Shown here: positions 1 through 9,017 of the stretch, one piece after another
Layout of the letters: each line of letters opens with the position of its first letter
Numbering within the stretch: position 1 is the first letter of the stretch
Assembly: GCF_002149965.1 (NCBI RefSeq)
Contig: NZ_MSQB01000002.1
Coordinates: 1 to 44,828 of the forward strand
Length of the DNA stretch: 44,828 nucleotides
From: Novosphingobium panipatense
Lineage (GTDB): Bacteria; Pseudomonadota; Alphaproteobacteria; Sphingomonadales; Sphingomonadaceae
Direction of reading: 5' to 3'
Notes under the pieces: model-generated
The model's input: the letters and a program-made list of their open reading frames with translations, nothing else
Told to the model about the DNA's origin: nothing
Database searches by the model: none
Made by a program: the position numbers and the translations under genes

Positions 1-15
1 GACAATCTCACTCAT
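1..15 (-). CDS. Start of an unidentified gene cut by the window edge (MSEIV...)
   Basis: An ATG at 15-13 opens a frame reading Met-Ser-Glu-Ile-Val before the sequence ends. A purine-rich GGAGAC lies about 6 bases upstream (22-27), as expected for a ribosome binding site. The ATG is only 18 bases after the stop of the M28 peptidase gene, so the two may be co-transcribed. Nothing can be said about function. Confidence 0.4.
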
Positions 16-33
16 CGTCCGTCTCCTCGCTCT

Positions 34-1536
34 TCAGCCGAGGCAGTCTGCCTCAGCCGGTGAGCGGGAGCCATCCACTCCATCGTCTACCGCACCGCCC
101 AGTTCCAGCGGACGCGCCATATGCGCAAGATCGTCGCTGGGCCGGTGGTAATCGCCTTCGAAGAAAGTCCGCATCCGGTCCATGTCGCCATAGGCCGTCG
201 TCACCATCACGGCGGGAATATCGTGCTGGATCAAGGCCCAGCCATCCTGCCTGCGGACATATTCGTTGGCATCGTCGTTCGCGCGAAGCTTGAACCGTTC
301 GGCCTTGGCGACTTTGGCGATTTCCCCGTCCAGCGCCGTCATTCCGCGCCCGACGATGGCGAAAGGCGTACCGCGCGGCGCGATGGCGATGGAGTCGATG
401 TTGAAGGCGGCCACGATCTGCCCCGGCGGCAGAGGCGGGTTTTCGGCAAAGGCGTGCGCGCCCAGCAGGCCAAGCTCCTCGCCGGTCGTGGCCAGGAAAT
501 AGATGTCGCGATCGAGCTGCTGGCCGCGCGCCAGGCGCCGCGCCACTTCGGTCAGCGCTGCAACGCCGCTGGCATTGTCGATCGCGCCGTTGCAGATCAC
601 GTCCTCTGCCGGGGCTTCCCCGCATTCGCCGAAATGATCCCAATGCGCCAGGAACAGCACTGCGCCGGATTCGGGCCGCTTGCCAGGCAGCTTGCCGATG
701 AGATTGTGCGTGCGGATCGTGGTTTCGCGGGTCGTCGCCTCGAGCGAGGCCGTGATATCCAGCGTGACGGGCACGAAGTCCGCTTTCGCGGCGGCCTGCT
801 CCAGTCCGTCGAGCGAGCGCGAAGTGCCCTTGAGCAGCGATGCCATCGCCTCGCGAGTAATGAAGGCCTCGAGATCGCCGCCCAGCGCATCGTCCGAGAG
901 GGCATAGCCCGTCCGCTTGCGGCGGGCGGCCACCTGATCGAGACTGCGATCGCCGTCGAGCACGGTCAGCACCGCCGAGGCGCCCAGCGCCAGCAGATCG
1001 TTCTGCCGCTCTCCGTCGGGCGTATCGCCGTCCAGCACGACCGCGACGCGGCCCGCCAGTTCGGTGCGTGTGAAGTCGCGGCCCCGCGCCTTGCCGAGGA
1101 ACAGCATCGGCACATTGCGCACCAGGCTGCGCTTGCCGGAGGTCAGGACGAGCACGCCCGGCGGCGACACCGTGGTGCGCGCGCCCTTGCGCAGGAAACG
1201 GGCAGCGGACGAATCGGGCTCCCGCGCGACGAGCGTGACCGGCGCGAACCATTCGTGGCCGGGATCGTTGGTGCCCGAGACGAGACCGATGTCGAACCAC
1301 TGCTTGCCGAGGTAGCGCAGCGTCTTCGCCTCGCCGTCGGTGCCGGGCTCACGGCCGTCGAAATCGTCGCTGGCGAGAATCTCGATATGCCCGCGCAGGC
1401 GCGCGGCGAGTTCCTGATCGACGCGGGAAATGGCGGAAAGCAAGGGCGCACCGCTCACCAACAGGGCGCCGAGCGCCAACGCGCCCGTCGCACGGGCCAA
1501 CCCTGCCCCGTAACGCCTGTCATTTCCCCTGTTCAT
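34..1536 (-). CDS. Secreted M28-family zinc aminopeptidase-like protein
   Basis: A 500-residue exported peptidase. An N-terminal hydrophobic segment (about residues 16-35) after Arg-rich residues fits a Sec signal peptide. Residues about 140-230 resemble a protease-associated domain insert. The M28 zinc-site motifs follow in order: AHWDH (297-301), AIDNASG (His and Asp ligands), TGEELG (catalytic Glu near 353) and FNIDS (Asp near 381), with a late HRPSDD motif. M28 enzymes remove N-terminal residues from peptides; the substrate here is unknown. The last 15 residues after ELGGAVDD look unlike the helical end I expect of this family, so the C-terminus may be altered. The ATG has a weak ribosome binding site. 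It is divergent from the next gene. Confidence 0.85.
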   Translation of the reverse strand: MNRGNDRRYGAGLARATGALALGALLVSGAPLLSAISRVDQELAARLRGHIEILASDDFDGREPGTDGEAKTLRYLGKQWFDIGLVSGTNDPGHEWFAPVTLVAREPDSSAARFLRKGARTTVSPPGVLVLTSGKRSLVRNVPMLFLGKARGRDFTRTELAGRVAVVLDGDTPDGERQNDLLALGASAVLTVLDGDRSLDQVAARRKRTGYALSDDALGGDLEAFITREAMASLLKGTSRSLDGLEQAAAKADFVPVTLDITASLEATTRETTIRTHNLIGKLPGKRPESGAVLFLAHWDHFGECGEAPAEDVICNGAIDNASGVAALTEVARRLARGQQLDRDIYFLATTGEELGLLGAHAFAENPPLPPGQIVAAFNIDSIAIAPRGTPFAIVGRGMTALDGEIAKVAKAERFKLRANDDANEYVRRQDGWALIQHDIPAVMVTTAYGDMDRMRTFFEGDYHRPSDDLAHMARPLELGGAVDDGVDGSRSPAEADCLG

Positions 1537-1739
1537 CGCATGGACGCCTATACGATGGATTTCGCCTTGCTGTTACAATTTCTCGCAGGCGTTCAAAGAG
1601 CAAGCCTTGCTTGTGGCTCCAGGGCAACGCTGGAACCTCTTGCCTGCAAATTCGATTGAACAGGCCTCTGCGCTATGGCTAATCTTCGAGCCGGTCTTGA
1701 AAATGCCTGCCCTCCGGCCTTTCGAAAGGACAACAAGCG

Positions 1740-2603
1740 ATGCGGCTTGACGATTTCGACCCCGACAATATCCGGGTCAGCCAGGGCGGGCGCGGTTTTC
1801 CCGGCGGGTCGGGCGGCAAATTGGGCTGCGGGTCGCTGGTCGTCGTCCTGATCGGCGCGCTCGTCTTCGGGGTCGATCCCGGCCAGATGCTCGGCACGCT
1901 CGAAAACGTCCAACAACAGCAGGCCCCCACCCAGATCGAGCAGGGCCAGCTGAAGGATACCGCCTCGATCTGTCGGCAGAACGCCTATTCGCTCGAGTCC
2001 TGCAACGCCCTGTCCTCGCTCAACCGGACCTGGCAGCCTCTTTTCGAAAAGGCGAACATCGCCTTCGAACAGCCCAACCTGCGCTTCTACAACGGCTCCG
2101 ACCAATCCGGCTGCGGCGCGGCACAGAGCGCGATGGGGCCGTTCTACTGCCCCGCCGACCAGGGCATCTACATAGATACCAGCTTCTACGACGAACTCGA
2201 ACGCCAGATGGGCGCGAAGGGAGACTTCGCCCGCTACTATGTGGTCGCCCACGAATATGGCCACCATATCCAGCACCTCCTGGGGATCGACACCCAGGTC
2301 CGCCGCGCGCAGCGCCAGAACCCGCAGCAGGCCAATGCACTGCAGGTCCGCATGGAGCTTCAGGCCGATTGCTATGCCGGGGTCTGGGCCGGGCGGAACA
2401 AGGAGCGCATCGAGCCGGGCGACATGGAGGAAGGCCTCACCGCCGCCAGCGCCATCGGCGACGATACCCTGATGAAGAACGCCGGTCAGCGGGTGAGCCC
2501 GGAGAGCTTCACCCACGGCTCCAGCGCACAGCGCATGGAGTGGCTGCGGCGCGGCCTTGAAACAGGGAACGAGGACGCCTGCGACACGTTCAACCAGCAG
2601 TAA
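1740..2603 (+). CDS. Neutral zinc metallopeptidase of the YpfJ type (PF04228-like)
   Basis: A 287-residue protein with a Gly-rich cytoplasmic N-terminus, one membrane segment at about 30-46 and a large periplasmic domain. The HEYGHH motif at 171-176 supplies the HExxH zinc site. A later ELQADCYAG segment is probably the third ligand region. Cys78, Cys89, Cys125 and Cys137 could form disulfides outside the membrane. This is the arrangement of the YpfJ/putative neutral zinc metallopeptidase family, whose substrates are not known. An AAGGAC ribosome binding site precedes the ATG. It starts a plus-strand pair with the next gene. Confidence 0.85.
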   Translation: MRLDDFDPDNIRVSQGGRGFPGGSGGKLGCGSLVVVLIGALVFGVDPGQMLGTLENVQQQQAPTQIEQGQLKDTASICRQNAYSLESCNALSSLNRTWQPLFEKANIAFEQPNLRFYNGSDQSGCGAAQSAMGPFYCPADQGIYIDTSFYDELERQMGAKGDFARYYVVAHEYGHHIQHLLGIDTQVRRAQRQNPQQANALQVRMELQADCYAGVWAGRNKERIEPGDMEEGLTAASAIGDDTLMKNAGQRVSPESFTHGSSAQRMEWLRRGLETGNEDACDTFNQQ

Positions 2604-2674
2604 TCGACCAGAGGTTGGCGCTTCCCTCCTTTCCCGTGGGTGCGACCGCGCCGCCGGGATAACAGGAGGAATAG

Positions 2675-3331
2675 ATGCGACATTTCCTGATCATGGCCGC
2701 AATGGCAGGTACATTCGCGGCCAGCGCGGCCGAAGCGCGTCAGGACAAGCCCCTCACCAACCGGGAACCCGATGCAGTCGACATCGCCAAGACGCCGGTT
2801 ACCGACCTCAATATCGACAAGCAGGAAATCCCGCCCGTTCTGATAGCGGCGATCAAGAAGCCCTACGACCTCGGTTCCCTGCGCAGTTGCCAGCAGATCG
2901 CTGCGGCCGTGACCGAACTGGACGGAATCCTGGGCGATGACATCGACCTGCCGCAGGAAGCGCGTGACCGCGTCAGCACCGGCAGGGTTGCCAAATGGGT
3001 GGTCAATTCCTTCATCCCCTTCCGGGGACTGATCCGCGAGATTTCCGGCGCCAATGCGCAGGAGCGAGCCGTACTGTCTGCCGTTCAGGCAGGCGTTGCC
3101 CGCCGCGGCTTCCTCAAGGGCGTGGGCGCGCAACGCGGTTGCAAGTATCCGGCGTCGCCCGCCACACCCGCCGTGATCCAGGCCAAGGAACTCCAGCAGC
3201 ACAATGCGGCGAAGGAAGCCGAAAAGACGGATGCCAAGGCCGATTCCAAGGCGACCGACGAGCGCAAGAACACCAGCACTGGCGGCAACGTCTCGTACAC
3301 CTCGCAGCCGGTCGTCCAGAAGGTGCCCTGA
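2675..3331 (+). CDS. Secreted hypothetical protein with a charged C-terminal tail
   Basis: A 218-residue protein I do not recognise. It begins with a clear signal peptide (MRHFLIMAAMAGTFAASAAEA) and a very good ribosome binding site, AGGAGGA, 7 bases before ATG. The middle (about residues 50-165) is compact and contains two Cys, in RSCQQI and RGCKYP, that could pair. The last 45 residues are rich in Lys, Ala, Asp and Glu and are probably disordered. It lies 71 bases after the zinc peptidase gene on the same strand, so co-transcription is likely. The unit ends at the strong hairpin at 3362-3397. Confidence 0.7.
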   Translation: MRHFLIMAAMAGTFAASAAEARQDKPLTNREPDAVDIAKTPVTDLNIDKQEIPPVLIAAIKKPYDLGSLRSCQQIAAAVTELDGILGDDIDLPQEARDRVSTGRVAKWVVNSFIPFRGLIREISGANAQERAVLSAVQAGVARRGFLKGVGAQRGCKYPASPATPAVIQAKELQQHNAAKEAEKTDAKADSKATDERKNTSTGGNVSYTSQPVVQKVP

Positions 3332-3361
3332 ATCAGATAAGCCGGCGGCAAAGGACAACGA

Positions 3362-3397
3362 AAAAGGGCGCGCTGCCTTACGACCGCGCGCCCTTTT
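3362..3397. terminator. Perfect 12-bp bidirectional terminator between convergent genes
   Basis: AAAAGGGCGCGC (3362-3373) pairs perfectly with GCGCGCCCTTTT (3386-3397), with a 12-base loop. The A-tract on one side and T-tract on the other give a U-tail in both directions. It can therefore end both the plus-strand hypothetical gene and the minus-strand M56 gene, whose stops flank it. Confidence 0.85.
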
Positions 3398-3418
3398 GCA
3401 TTTTCCGATCTCTGACGA

Positions 3419-5113
3419 TCAATTCGCCTCGCGCAGCATCTCGGCACGGGTATCGGCAAGTTCCCTGTCGAGTTCCGCGACGATCTCATCCCGGGTTCCG
3501 GCATCGAGCGCTGTGTTTGCAGCCACCGAGGCGCGCGCCGAACTGATCGCCTGAAGCGCGGCATTCATAGCCTGACGCGGCGCGCCGGTGCAGACATACG
3601 TGCTCGACGATCCTTCCTCCCTGGAGGACGACCGCTGGCGATCCGCCGGACAAGTGCTGTCGATCGTGATCGTCTTTTCGATCCGGCGGCGTCCGCCGTC
3701 GTCCTTGCGGACGATCCTGATCGTCTGGACCTTGCCGTTTGCCGAAGTCGATTGTTCCACCCGCGGCATGGTGCGCATGGCCCTTGCGACGGTGGCCCGG
3801 TAATCTTCCGCTGCTGCCCGGCGCTCGGCCGCAAGACGTTCGCGGGCGAAAAGCGAGGGAGGCGGCGGCGGAGCCGGCGGTGCGGGAGGCACGGGAACCG
3901 CGGCACTGCTCCACGGCGCGGGCGCTGGGGGAGCCGGGGGTACCGGCGCAACGGGCGCTTCCTCTTCCACTTGCGGCGTGACGGCGGCAGATATCGGCGC
4001 AGCAGGCGCTTGCGGCGCAGCCGGTACGGCGACCGGCGCAACCGCAGGGACTACGGGCACCTCGGCCTGCGCATCGTCTTCGTAGAACGACTGGCTGTCC
4101 CAGGCCTCCGATTCGTCGCCCTCCTCTTCCATGGCCGCGTAAGTGACCGTTGCCGTGCAGGGAACCGCCACCACAGCCGCCGCGAAGAGGCTGCGCGCCA
4201 TCACCCGGCGCAGCGGCGAAACGTCCAGGGTAGCCAGCGCCTTCAAACGCTGGATGATCGGCTTCTCCCCGGCCAGGGCCCCGGCAATCGGCGCGGCCAG
4301 GGTCAGCCGCGTGCCTGCCGCGAAAGAGGCGATCACGCGGCCGTAGCGGGCCCGCGTCTCGCGGTTGCAGCCCGCCATGACCCGCGCGTCGCAGGCCGCT
4401 TCCTGATCGGCGCGCAAGGCACGCCAGGCGGCCCAGCCCAGCGGATTGAACCAGTGAAGCGCGAAGAGCGGTTGCAGGACCATAAGCGCCAGCAGGTCGT
4501 TACCGGCGTGATGCTCAAGCTCGTGCGCGATGGCGAAGTCCGAACTCTCGGAATCGACCGTGGCCAGAAAGCCGCAAGGCAGAGCCACGACCCGGTCCTT
4601 CACACCGAATGCCAGCGGCGCATCGGCTCCGGGCGTTTCGATGATGCGGATCTCTCCCGCGCGCGCCACCTGATAGGACCCTTGCAGCAGTTCCCTGCGC
4701 ATCCGCCGGTAATTGCGGAAGCGGGAGACCAGAAACAGCGCTGCGCCGATCAACCAGACGGCAACGATCAGTTCGAACCAGGGAATTTGGGCGAGAAGCC
4801 CAGGTTCGGCATGAAGCACCGGCGAAGCGGGCGCGGCGATGTTCGGCAGCGCGGCAGAGGCGGCTTCCCCTGTCTGGGCGACATGCAGTTGCGATTGCGC
4901 GGCAGCCGTGATCGGCTGCACGGAGATCTCGGGCCTTGCGAAAATACCGCGCGGCAATGCCAGCGGCGGCAGGATCAGGCGAAGGACCGGCAGGGCCCAG
5001 AGCGCATAGGCCGCCGCCGGACCGAACCAGCGCGACACCGGGCGGCGAACAAGAAGCACCAGCGCCATGAGCACGCCGGTCATCACGAGCGTATCGGTAA
5101 GCCATTCGATCAT
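3419..5113 (-). CDS. M56 (BlaR1-like) membrane metallopeptidase lacking a penicillin sensor domain
   Basis: A 564-residue membrane protein, partner of the BlaI-type repressor. Membrane segments lie near residues 5-22, 35-50, 112-130 and 307-325. The cytoplasmic loop carries the gluzincin site HELEHH (197-202), with a further Glu in QEAACD (238). Family BlaR1/MecR1 proteins cleave, or trigger cleavage of, their BlaI repressor. After the last membrane segment comes a Pro/Ala/Val-rich stretch (about 340-430), then a charged helical tail. No SxxK or KTG penicillin-binding domain is visible, so beta-lactam sensing is not supported. Its ATG overlaps the blaI-type stop as ATGA, indicating coupled translation. 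Confidence 0.85.
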   Translation of the reverse strand: MIEWLTDTLVMTGVLMALVLLVRRPVSRWFGPAAAYALWALPVLRLILPPLALPRGIFARPEISVQPITAAAQSQLHVAQTGEAASAALPNIAAPASPVLHAEPGLLAQIPWFELIVAVWLIGAALFLVSRFRNYRRMRRELLQGSYQVARAGEIRIIETPGADAPLAFGVKDRVVALPCGFLATVDSESSDFAIAHELEHHAGNDLLALMVLQPLFALHWFNPLGWAAWRALRADQEAACDARVMAGCNRETRARYGRVIASFAAGTRLTLAAPIAGALAGEKPIIQRLKALATLDVSPLRRVMARSLFAAAVVAVPCTATVTYAAMEEEGDESEAWDSQSFYEDDAQAEVPVVPAVAPVAVPAAPQAPAAPISAAVTPQVEEEAPVAPVPPAPPAPAPWSSAAVPVPPAPPAPPPPPSLFARERLAAERRAAAEDYRATVARAMRTMPRVEQSTSANGKVQTIRIVRKDDGGRRRIEKTITIDSTCPADRQRSSSREEGSSSTYVCTGAPRQAMNAALQAISSARASVAANTALDAGTRDEIVAELDRELADTRAEMLREAN

Positions 5114-5547
5114 GACTTCAGCTCCTTCAGGAGGGCTTCGATCTCGGCGATGTCATCTTCGGTCAATGCGTCGGATTCGGCAAGATGCGCGAACAGCGGC
5201 GCGGCGCGGCCGCCAAACAGACGATCGACCAGGCGGCGGCTTTCGCTGCCGACATAGGCCTCGCGGGCGACACGGGGAGAATAGAGGAAGCGCTTGCCGT
5301 CCGGTTCGGTGGCAAGCGCCTGCTTCGTCACCAGGCGGGACAGCAGGGTCTTGACGGTGGCAAGGCTCCAGCCGCGCGGCTCGCAGACCTGTTCGCAGAC
5401 TTCTGCCGCGGTCAGCGGGCTGCGCTGCCAGAGGACTTCCATCACGGCATGTTCGGCATCCGAGATGCGCTCGGGCTGATCGCTCGAGGCTGCCGGAGCG
5501 GCGGCTAAGGGAGCGGACGAGGAATCGGCAGGCAATCTGGCCTCCAT
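5110..5547 (-). CDS. BlaI/MecI/CopY-family transcriptional repressor
   Basis: A 145-residue winged-helix regulator. The family core begins at ERISDAEHAVMEVLWQ and continues through the DNA-recognition part LATVKTLLSRLV. A low-complexity N-terminal extension of about 26 residues precedes it. The C-terminal helical region would be the dimer and cleavage part. The ATG at 5547 abuts the operator and has no ribosome binding site. A leaderless transcript is therefore possible, or the TTG four codons in may serve. It is the first gene of a two-gene operon with the M56 peptidase and probably represses itself. Confidence 0.88.
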   Translation of the reverse strand: MEARLPADSSSAPLAAAPAASSDQPERISDAEHAVMEVLWQRSPLTAAEVCEQVCEPRGWSLATVKTLLSRLVTKQALATEPDGKRFLYSPRVAREAYVGSESRRLVDRLFGGRAAPLFAHLAESDALTEDDIAEIEALLKELKS

Positions 5548-5548
5548 C

Positions 5549-5580
5549 GTTTACATGCGTAATCGACTACGTTTGTAAAC
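5549..5580. promoter_or_regulatory. Candidate BlaI-type double operator
   Basis: Two 10-base elements, TACATGCGTA (5552-5561) and TACGTTTGTA (5568-5577), each differ by one base from the TACAnnTGTA pattern of BlaI/MecI operators. They are centred 16 bases apart. The outer arms GTTTACA (5549-5555) and TGTAAAC (5574-5580) form a perfect inverted repeat. The block directly precedes the blaI-type start codon, which fits autorepression. Confidence 0.7.
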
Positions 5581-5600
5581 ATGAACGCCAGATGAACCGG

Positions 5601-6194
5601 TCAGCGCGCCAGCTTGCGGAGCGAGAGCGCCAGCATGATCAGGAAGACACCGCGCACGACCAGGCTGATCATGATGATCACGGCCAGGAATGCCAGCCCC
5701 GTCGCGGGATTGGAGAACAGCAGGATCAGGCCGAGCACGACATCGAGCACGCCCAGGAACAGGCGCCAGCCCTTGTCGTGACGGGACTTGAGCGCGAAGG
5801 CAATCTGGAACCCGCCCGAAACCGTCAGCCAGGCCCCGATCGCCCAGACCAGCGAAAGGGCGCCCGCAACGGGATTGAGGACGGCGAATATCCCGGCGAC
5901 GATGGCCAGCAGGCCCAGCAGGACTTCAACCCAGCGCGCGCGCTGCGACAGCGAGGTCCAGCCCGAGGCTACGGCGGCAATCCCGTAGATCACCAGGACG
6001 ACACCGATCAGCAGCCCCGTCGCCACGCCGGCCACGAGGGGATTGGCAATCACGATCAGCGCGATCAGAAGCAGCAGGATGCCATAGGCGAGGACCCATC
6101 CCCAGGCCTTGCCCGAGGCCTGCGCCAGGGAACTGACCAGCGGATCGTTCTCGACATGCGGCTCAAGCAAGGGGTCCATCTCGGTACGGGTCAT
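5601..6194 (-). CDS. DUF308 / HdeD-family small membrane protein
   Basis: A 197-residue integral membrane protein with about six hydrophobic helices after a short acidic N-terminus. The repeated Gly/Ala/Leu-rich helices, each followed by a short loop, are typical of the DUF308 (HdeD) family. Some members are linked to acid resistance; the biochemical role is not established. The ATG at 6194 is chosen because GGAGG lies 7 bases upstream. A TTG at 6221 would add nine residues but has no better site. It ends 53 bases before the BlaI-type gene and may be a separate unit. Confidence 0.75.
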   Translation of the reverse strand: MTRTEMDPLLEPHVENDPLVSSLAQASGKAWGWVLAYGILLLLIALIVIANPLVAGVATGLLIGVVLVIYGIAAVASGWTSLSQRARWVEVLLGLLAIVAGIFAVLNPVAGALSLVWAIGAWLTVSGGFQIAFALKSRHDKGWRLFLGVLDVVLGLILLFSNPATGLAFLAVIIMISLVVRGVFLIMLALSLRKLAR

Positions 6195-6301
6195 GCCAAT
6201 GCCTCCGGCGTTTTCAGACAAGTCTCACCGGAAAATACATGAAAGCTGCTTCAGTTGCAGCGGCAATGTGTAATCGTGAACGCAAAAGGCCCGTGAATGC
6301 A

Positions 6302-6335
6302 AAAGGGCAGCGCACCTTCCGGTACGCCGCCCTTT
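6302..6335 (-). terminator. Terminator of the sdhCDA unit
   Basis: On the minus strand AAAGGGCGGCG pairs with CGCTGCCCTTT through 10 Watson-Crick pairs and one G-U, with a 12-base loop, followed by TTTTGCATT. It lies 24 bases after the sdhA stop. It shows that transcription is expected to end before any sdhB. Confidence 0.75.
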
Positions 6336-6358
6336 GCTTGTCCGCGCTGCGAAACGGA

Positions 6359-8167
6359 TCAGTACACGCGCGCCTTAGGCTTGATGTACTGCACGTCGTC
6401 GGTGAGCGTGTATTCGTGGACCGGACGGTAATCGAGACGAATTTCACCGCCCTTGCCGCCCCAGCCGTTGAACCAGCCCACGGTGTGCTTCATCCAGTTC
6501 GCATCGTCGCGGTTCGGGAAGTCCTCGTGCGCGTGGGCGCCGCGGCTTTCCTTGCGCGCCTGGGCACCGTGGAGCGTGACCGAGGCCTGCGAGATCAGGT
6601 TGTCCAACTCCAGCGTTTCCACCAGATCCGAGTTCCAGATCAGGCCGCGGTCGGTGACCTTGATGTCGTTCATGCGCTGATAGGTCGCGGCGAGCTTGCC
6701 CTTGCCTTCGACCATCAGTTCGTCGGTGCGGAACACCGCGGCGTGGCCCGACATCGTGCGCTGCATCTCGGTACGGACTTCCGCCGTCGACGACCCGCCG
6801 TTGGCATTGCGGAAGTGATCGAGACGGGTGAGCGCCAGATCCGCCGAGTCCTTGGGCAGTTCCTGCTGCGCAGCGCCGGGCTTGACGATTTCCTTGAGGC
6901 GATGGCCGGTGGCACGGCCGAACACCACGAGGTCGATCAGCGAGTTCGAACCCAGGCGGTTGGCGCCATGGACCGAAACGCAGGCAGCCTCGCCCACGGC
7001 GAAGAGGCCGGGGACGACCGTATCCGGGTTGCCGTCGGCACCGATGGTGACGACTTCGCCGTGATAGTTACAGGGAATGCCGCCCATGTTGTAGTGGACG
7101 GTCGGTACGACCGGCAGCGGCTGACGGGTAAGGTCCACGCCCGCGAAGATCTTGCCGCTTTCGGTGATGCCCGGCAGACGCTCCGCCAGCACCTTGGGAT
7201 CGATGTGATCGAGGTGCAGGTAGATATGGTCCTTGTGCGGGCCGACACCGCGGCCTTCGCGGATTTCCATCGCCATCGAGCGCGAGACGACGTCGCGCGA
7301 GGCGAGGTCCTTCGCGGAAGGCGCGTAACGCTCCATGAAGCGCTCGCCTTCGGAGTTGGTGAGGTAGCCGCCCTCGCCGCGCGCGCCTTCGGTGATCAGC
7401 ACGCCCGCGCCGTAGATGCCGGTAGGGTGGAACTGCACGAATTCCATGTCCTGCAGCGGCAGGCCCGCGCGCAGGACCATCCCGCCGCCGTCGCCGGTGC
7501 AGGTATGGGCCGAAGTGGCGGTGAAGTAGCTGCGGCCATAACCACCGGTCGCGAGAACAACGGCCTGCGAACGGAAGCGGTGGATCGAACCGTCATCCAT
7601 GCAGAGCGCGATCACGCCGACGCACTTGCCGCCGTCCATGATCAGGTCGATGGCGAAGTATTCGATGAAGAAGTCCGCGTCGTACTTCAGCGACTGCTGG
7701 TAGAGCGCGTGCAGCATGGCGTGGCCGGTACGGTCGGCGGCGGCGCAAGTGCGCTGCACCGGCGGGCCTTCGCCCATGTTCTGCATGTGGCCGCCGAACG
7801 GGCGCTGGTAGATCGTGCCGTCGGCATTGCGGCTGAAGGGCACGCCGGCGTGCTCCAGCTCGTAGACCGCAGCCGGGGCTTCGCGCACCATGTATTCGAT
7901 GGCGTCCTGGTCGCCCAGCCAGTCCGACCCCTTGACGGTGTCGTACATGTGCCAGGTCCAGTGGTCCGGCGTGTTGTTCTGAAGCGAGGCGGCGATGCCG
8001 CCCTGCGCCGCGACGGTGTGCGAGCGGGTGGGGAAGACCTTGGTGATGCACGCGGTCTTCAGGCCGGCTTCGGCCGAGCCCATGGTGGCGCGCAGGCCCG
8101 AACCACCGGCGCCGACGACGACGGTGTCATAGACGTGGTCGATGATTTTGTAAGCAGGCGCGGACAT
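6359..8167 (-). CDS. sdhA: Succinate dehydrogenase flavoprotein subunit
   Basis: The 602-residue catalytic subunit of complex II, which oxidises succinate to fumarate. The N-terminal GAGGSG (19-24) is the FAD-binding Rossmann motif. [10 protein letters not shown] contains His50, the residue to which FAD is covalently bound in the family. [11 protein letters not shown] and the C-terminal Tyr-Arg-rich end (ending KARVY) are family hallmarks, and the length is normal. The start codon overlaps the sdhD stop (TGATG), as in a tight operon. A terminator follows, and the iron-sulfur subunit gene sdhB is not in the window. Confidence 0.97.
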   Translation of the reverse strand: MSAPAYKIIDHVYDTVVVGAGGSGLRATMGSAEAGLKTACITKVFPTRSHTVAAQGGIAASLQNNTPDHWTWHMYDTVKGSDWLGDQDAIEYMVREAPAAVYELEHAGVPFSRNADGTIYQRPFGGHMQNMGEGPPVQRTCAAADRTGHAMLHALYQQSLKYDADFFIEYFAIDLIMDGGKCVGVIALCMDDGSIHRFRSQAVVLATGGYGRSYFTATSAHTCTGDGGGMVLRAGLPLQDMEFVQFHPTGIYGAGVLITEGARGEGGYLTNSEGERFMERYAPSAKDLASRDVVSRSMAMEIREGRGVGPHKDHIYLHLDHIDPKVLAERLPGITESGKIFAGVDLTRQPLPVVPTVHYNMGGIPCNYHGEVVTIGADGNPDTVVPGLFAVGEAACVSVHGANRLGSNSLIDLVVFGRATGHRLKEIVKPGAAQQELPKDSADLALTRLDHFRNANGGSSTAEVRTEMQRTMSGHAAVFRTDELMVEGKGKLAATYQRMNDIKVTDRGLIWNSDLVETLELDNLISQASVTLHGAQARKESRGAHAHEDFPNRDDANWMKHTVGWFNGWGGKGGEIRLDYRPVHEYTLTDDVQYIKPKARVY

Positions 8168-8550
8168 CAGTGGGCTCCCAGCGCGAGGCGGATGACGCAG
8201 AAGGCGCCGAAGGCAATGCCGCCGCAGGCAGCAAGGTTGAGCGCGGCGATGCAGGCGAACTTGTTGGCGTGGTCATGGACATAGTCCTCGACCAGGACCT
8301 GAAGGCCGATGCGCGCATGCCAGAAGGTGGTGACGACCAGCAGGATCATCATCACTGCCGGAACCGGCCGCGCCATCCATTCCGCCACCGACGCGTACGT
8401 CAGGTCGGGAAGGAGAAGGATCGATACCGCCAGAAACAGCACCGAAAGCAGGTTGCCGATAGCGGTGAAGCGCTGCAGCAGCCAGTGATGAACGCCGGTC
8501 TTCGCCGAGCCGAGGCCGCGAACGCGGCCGATGGAAGTTCCGTTACCCAT
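8167..8550 (-). CDS. sdhD: Succinate dehydrogenase membrane anchor subunit
   Basis: A 127-residue protein with three hydrophobic helices. It has the anchor signature [19 protein letters not shown], in which the His of WHAR is the expected region for haem or quinone contact. The N-terminal [14 protein letters not shown] is typical of alphaproteobacterial SdhD. It lies between sdhC (12 bases upstream) and sdhA (overlapping by one base). Its role is to hold SdhA/SdhB at the inner membrane and pass electrons to ubiquinone. Confidence 0.93.
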   Translation of the reverse strand: MGNGTSIGRVRGLGSAKTGVHHWLLQRFTAIGNLLSVLFLAVSILLLPDLTYASVAEWMARPVPAVMMILLVVTTFWHARIGLQVLVEDYVHDHANKFACIAALNLAACGGIAFGAFCVIRLALGAH

Positions 8551-8562
8551 GTTTCCCGTTCC

Positions 8563-8958
8563 TCAGCGAAGCAGCAGGATCGCCCAGAAGGCGACGGTGG
8601 CGAGCACGCCCAGGATCGGCGAAACGATCGACCAGGTCTTGTTCGTCTTGAGTTCGAAGCCGCCGCCCACGTCGAGCACGAAGTGGCGCAGGCCGCTCAT
8701 CATGTGGGTGAAGAATGCCCAGGAGATGCCGACGAGCACGATATAGCCGATCGGCGTCGTCATGGCCCAGCTGAACGTCTCGTAGGATGCCGGTCCGCCC
8801 GCGAGGGCGCCGAGCCACCACAGCAATACGCCGAGACCGGCGAATGCCATTCCGTCACCGGTCACGCGGTGCAGAATGGAGACGAACATGTGAGGACCCC
8901 AACGCCAGATCTGGAGATGGGGCGAAAGCGGACGGTTCCTGGTGCCGTCTTTGGCCAT
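8563..8958 (-). CDS. sdhC: Succinate dehydrogenase cytochrome b556 subunit
   Basis: A 131-residue, three-helix membrane subunit. It starts MAKDGTRNRPLSPHLQIWRW; the RPLSPHLQIW and SILHRVTG stretches are the first SdhC signature. HMMSGLRHFVLD matches the second, with the haem-ligand His. The open frame runs far upstream (to 9993), but everything before this ATG is antisense to the next gene, so 8958 is the start. An AAAGGGA stretch lies upstream as a possible ribosome binding site. It is the first gene of sdhCDA. Confidence 0.95.
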   Translation of the reverse strand: MAKDGTRNRPLSPHLQIWRWGPHMFVSILHRVTGDGMAFAGLGVLLWWLGALAGGPASYETFSWAMTTPIGYIVLVGISWAFFTHMMSGLRHFVLDVGGGFELKTNKTWSIVSPILGVLATVAFWAILLLR

Positions 8959-9017
8959 GGCTCTTTCGAATCCCTTTTGCCTTATTTGGCAGCTTGAGGC
9001 TGCCCCTGTCGAAAGTC

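Noticed and set aside
1656..1684. Promoter for the YpfJ-like gene (TTGAAC-N17-CTAATC)
   Set aside because: The boxes are weak and nothing else supports the site.
6239..8284. A 681-codon plus-strand frame opposite sdhA
   Set aside because: Antisense shadow of sdhA, with no recognisable motif.
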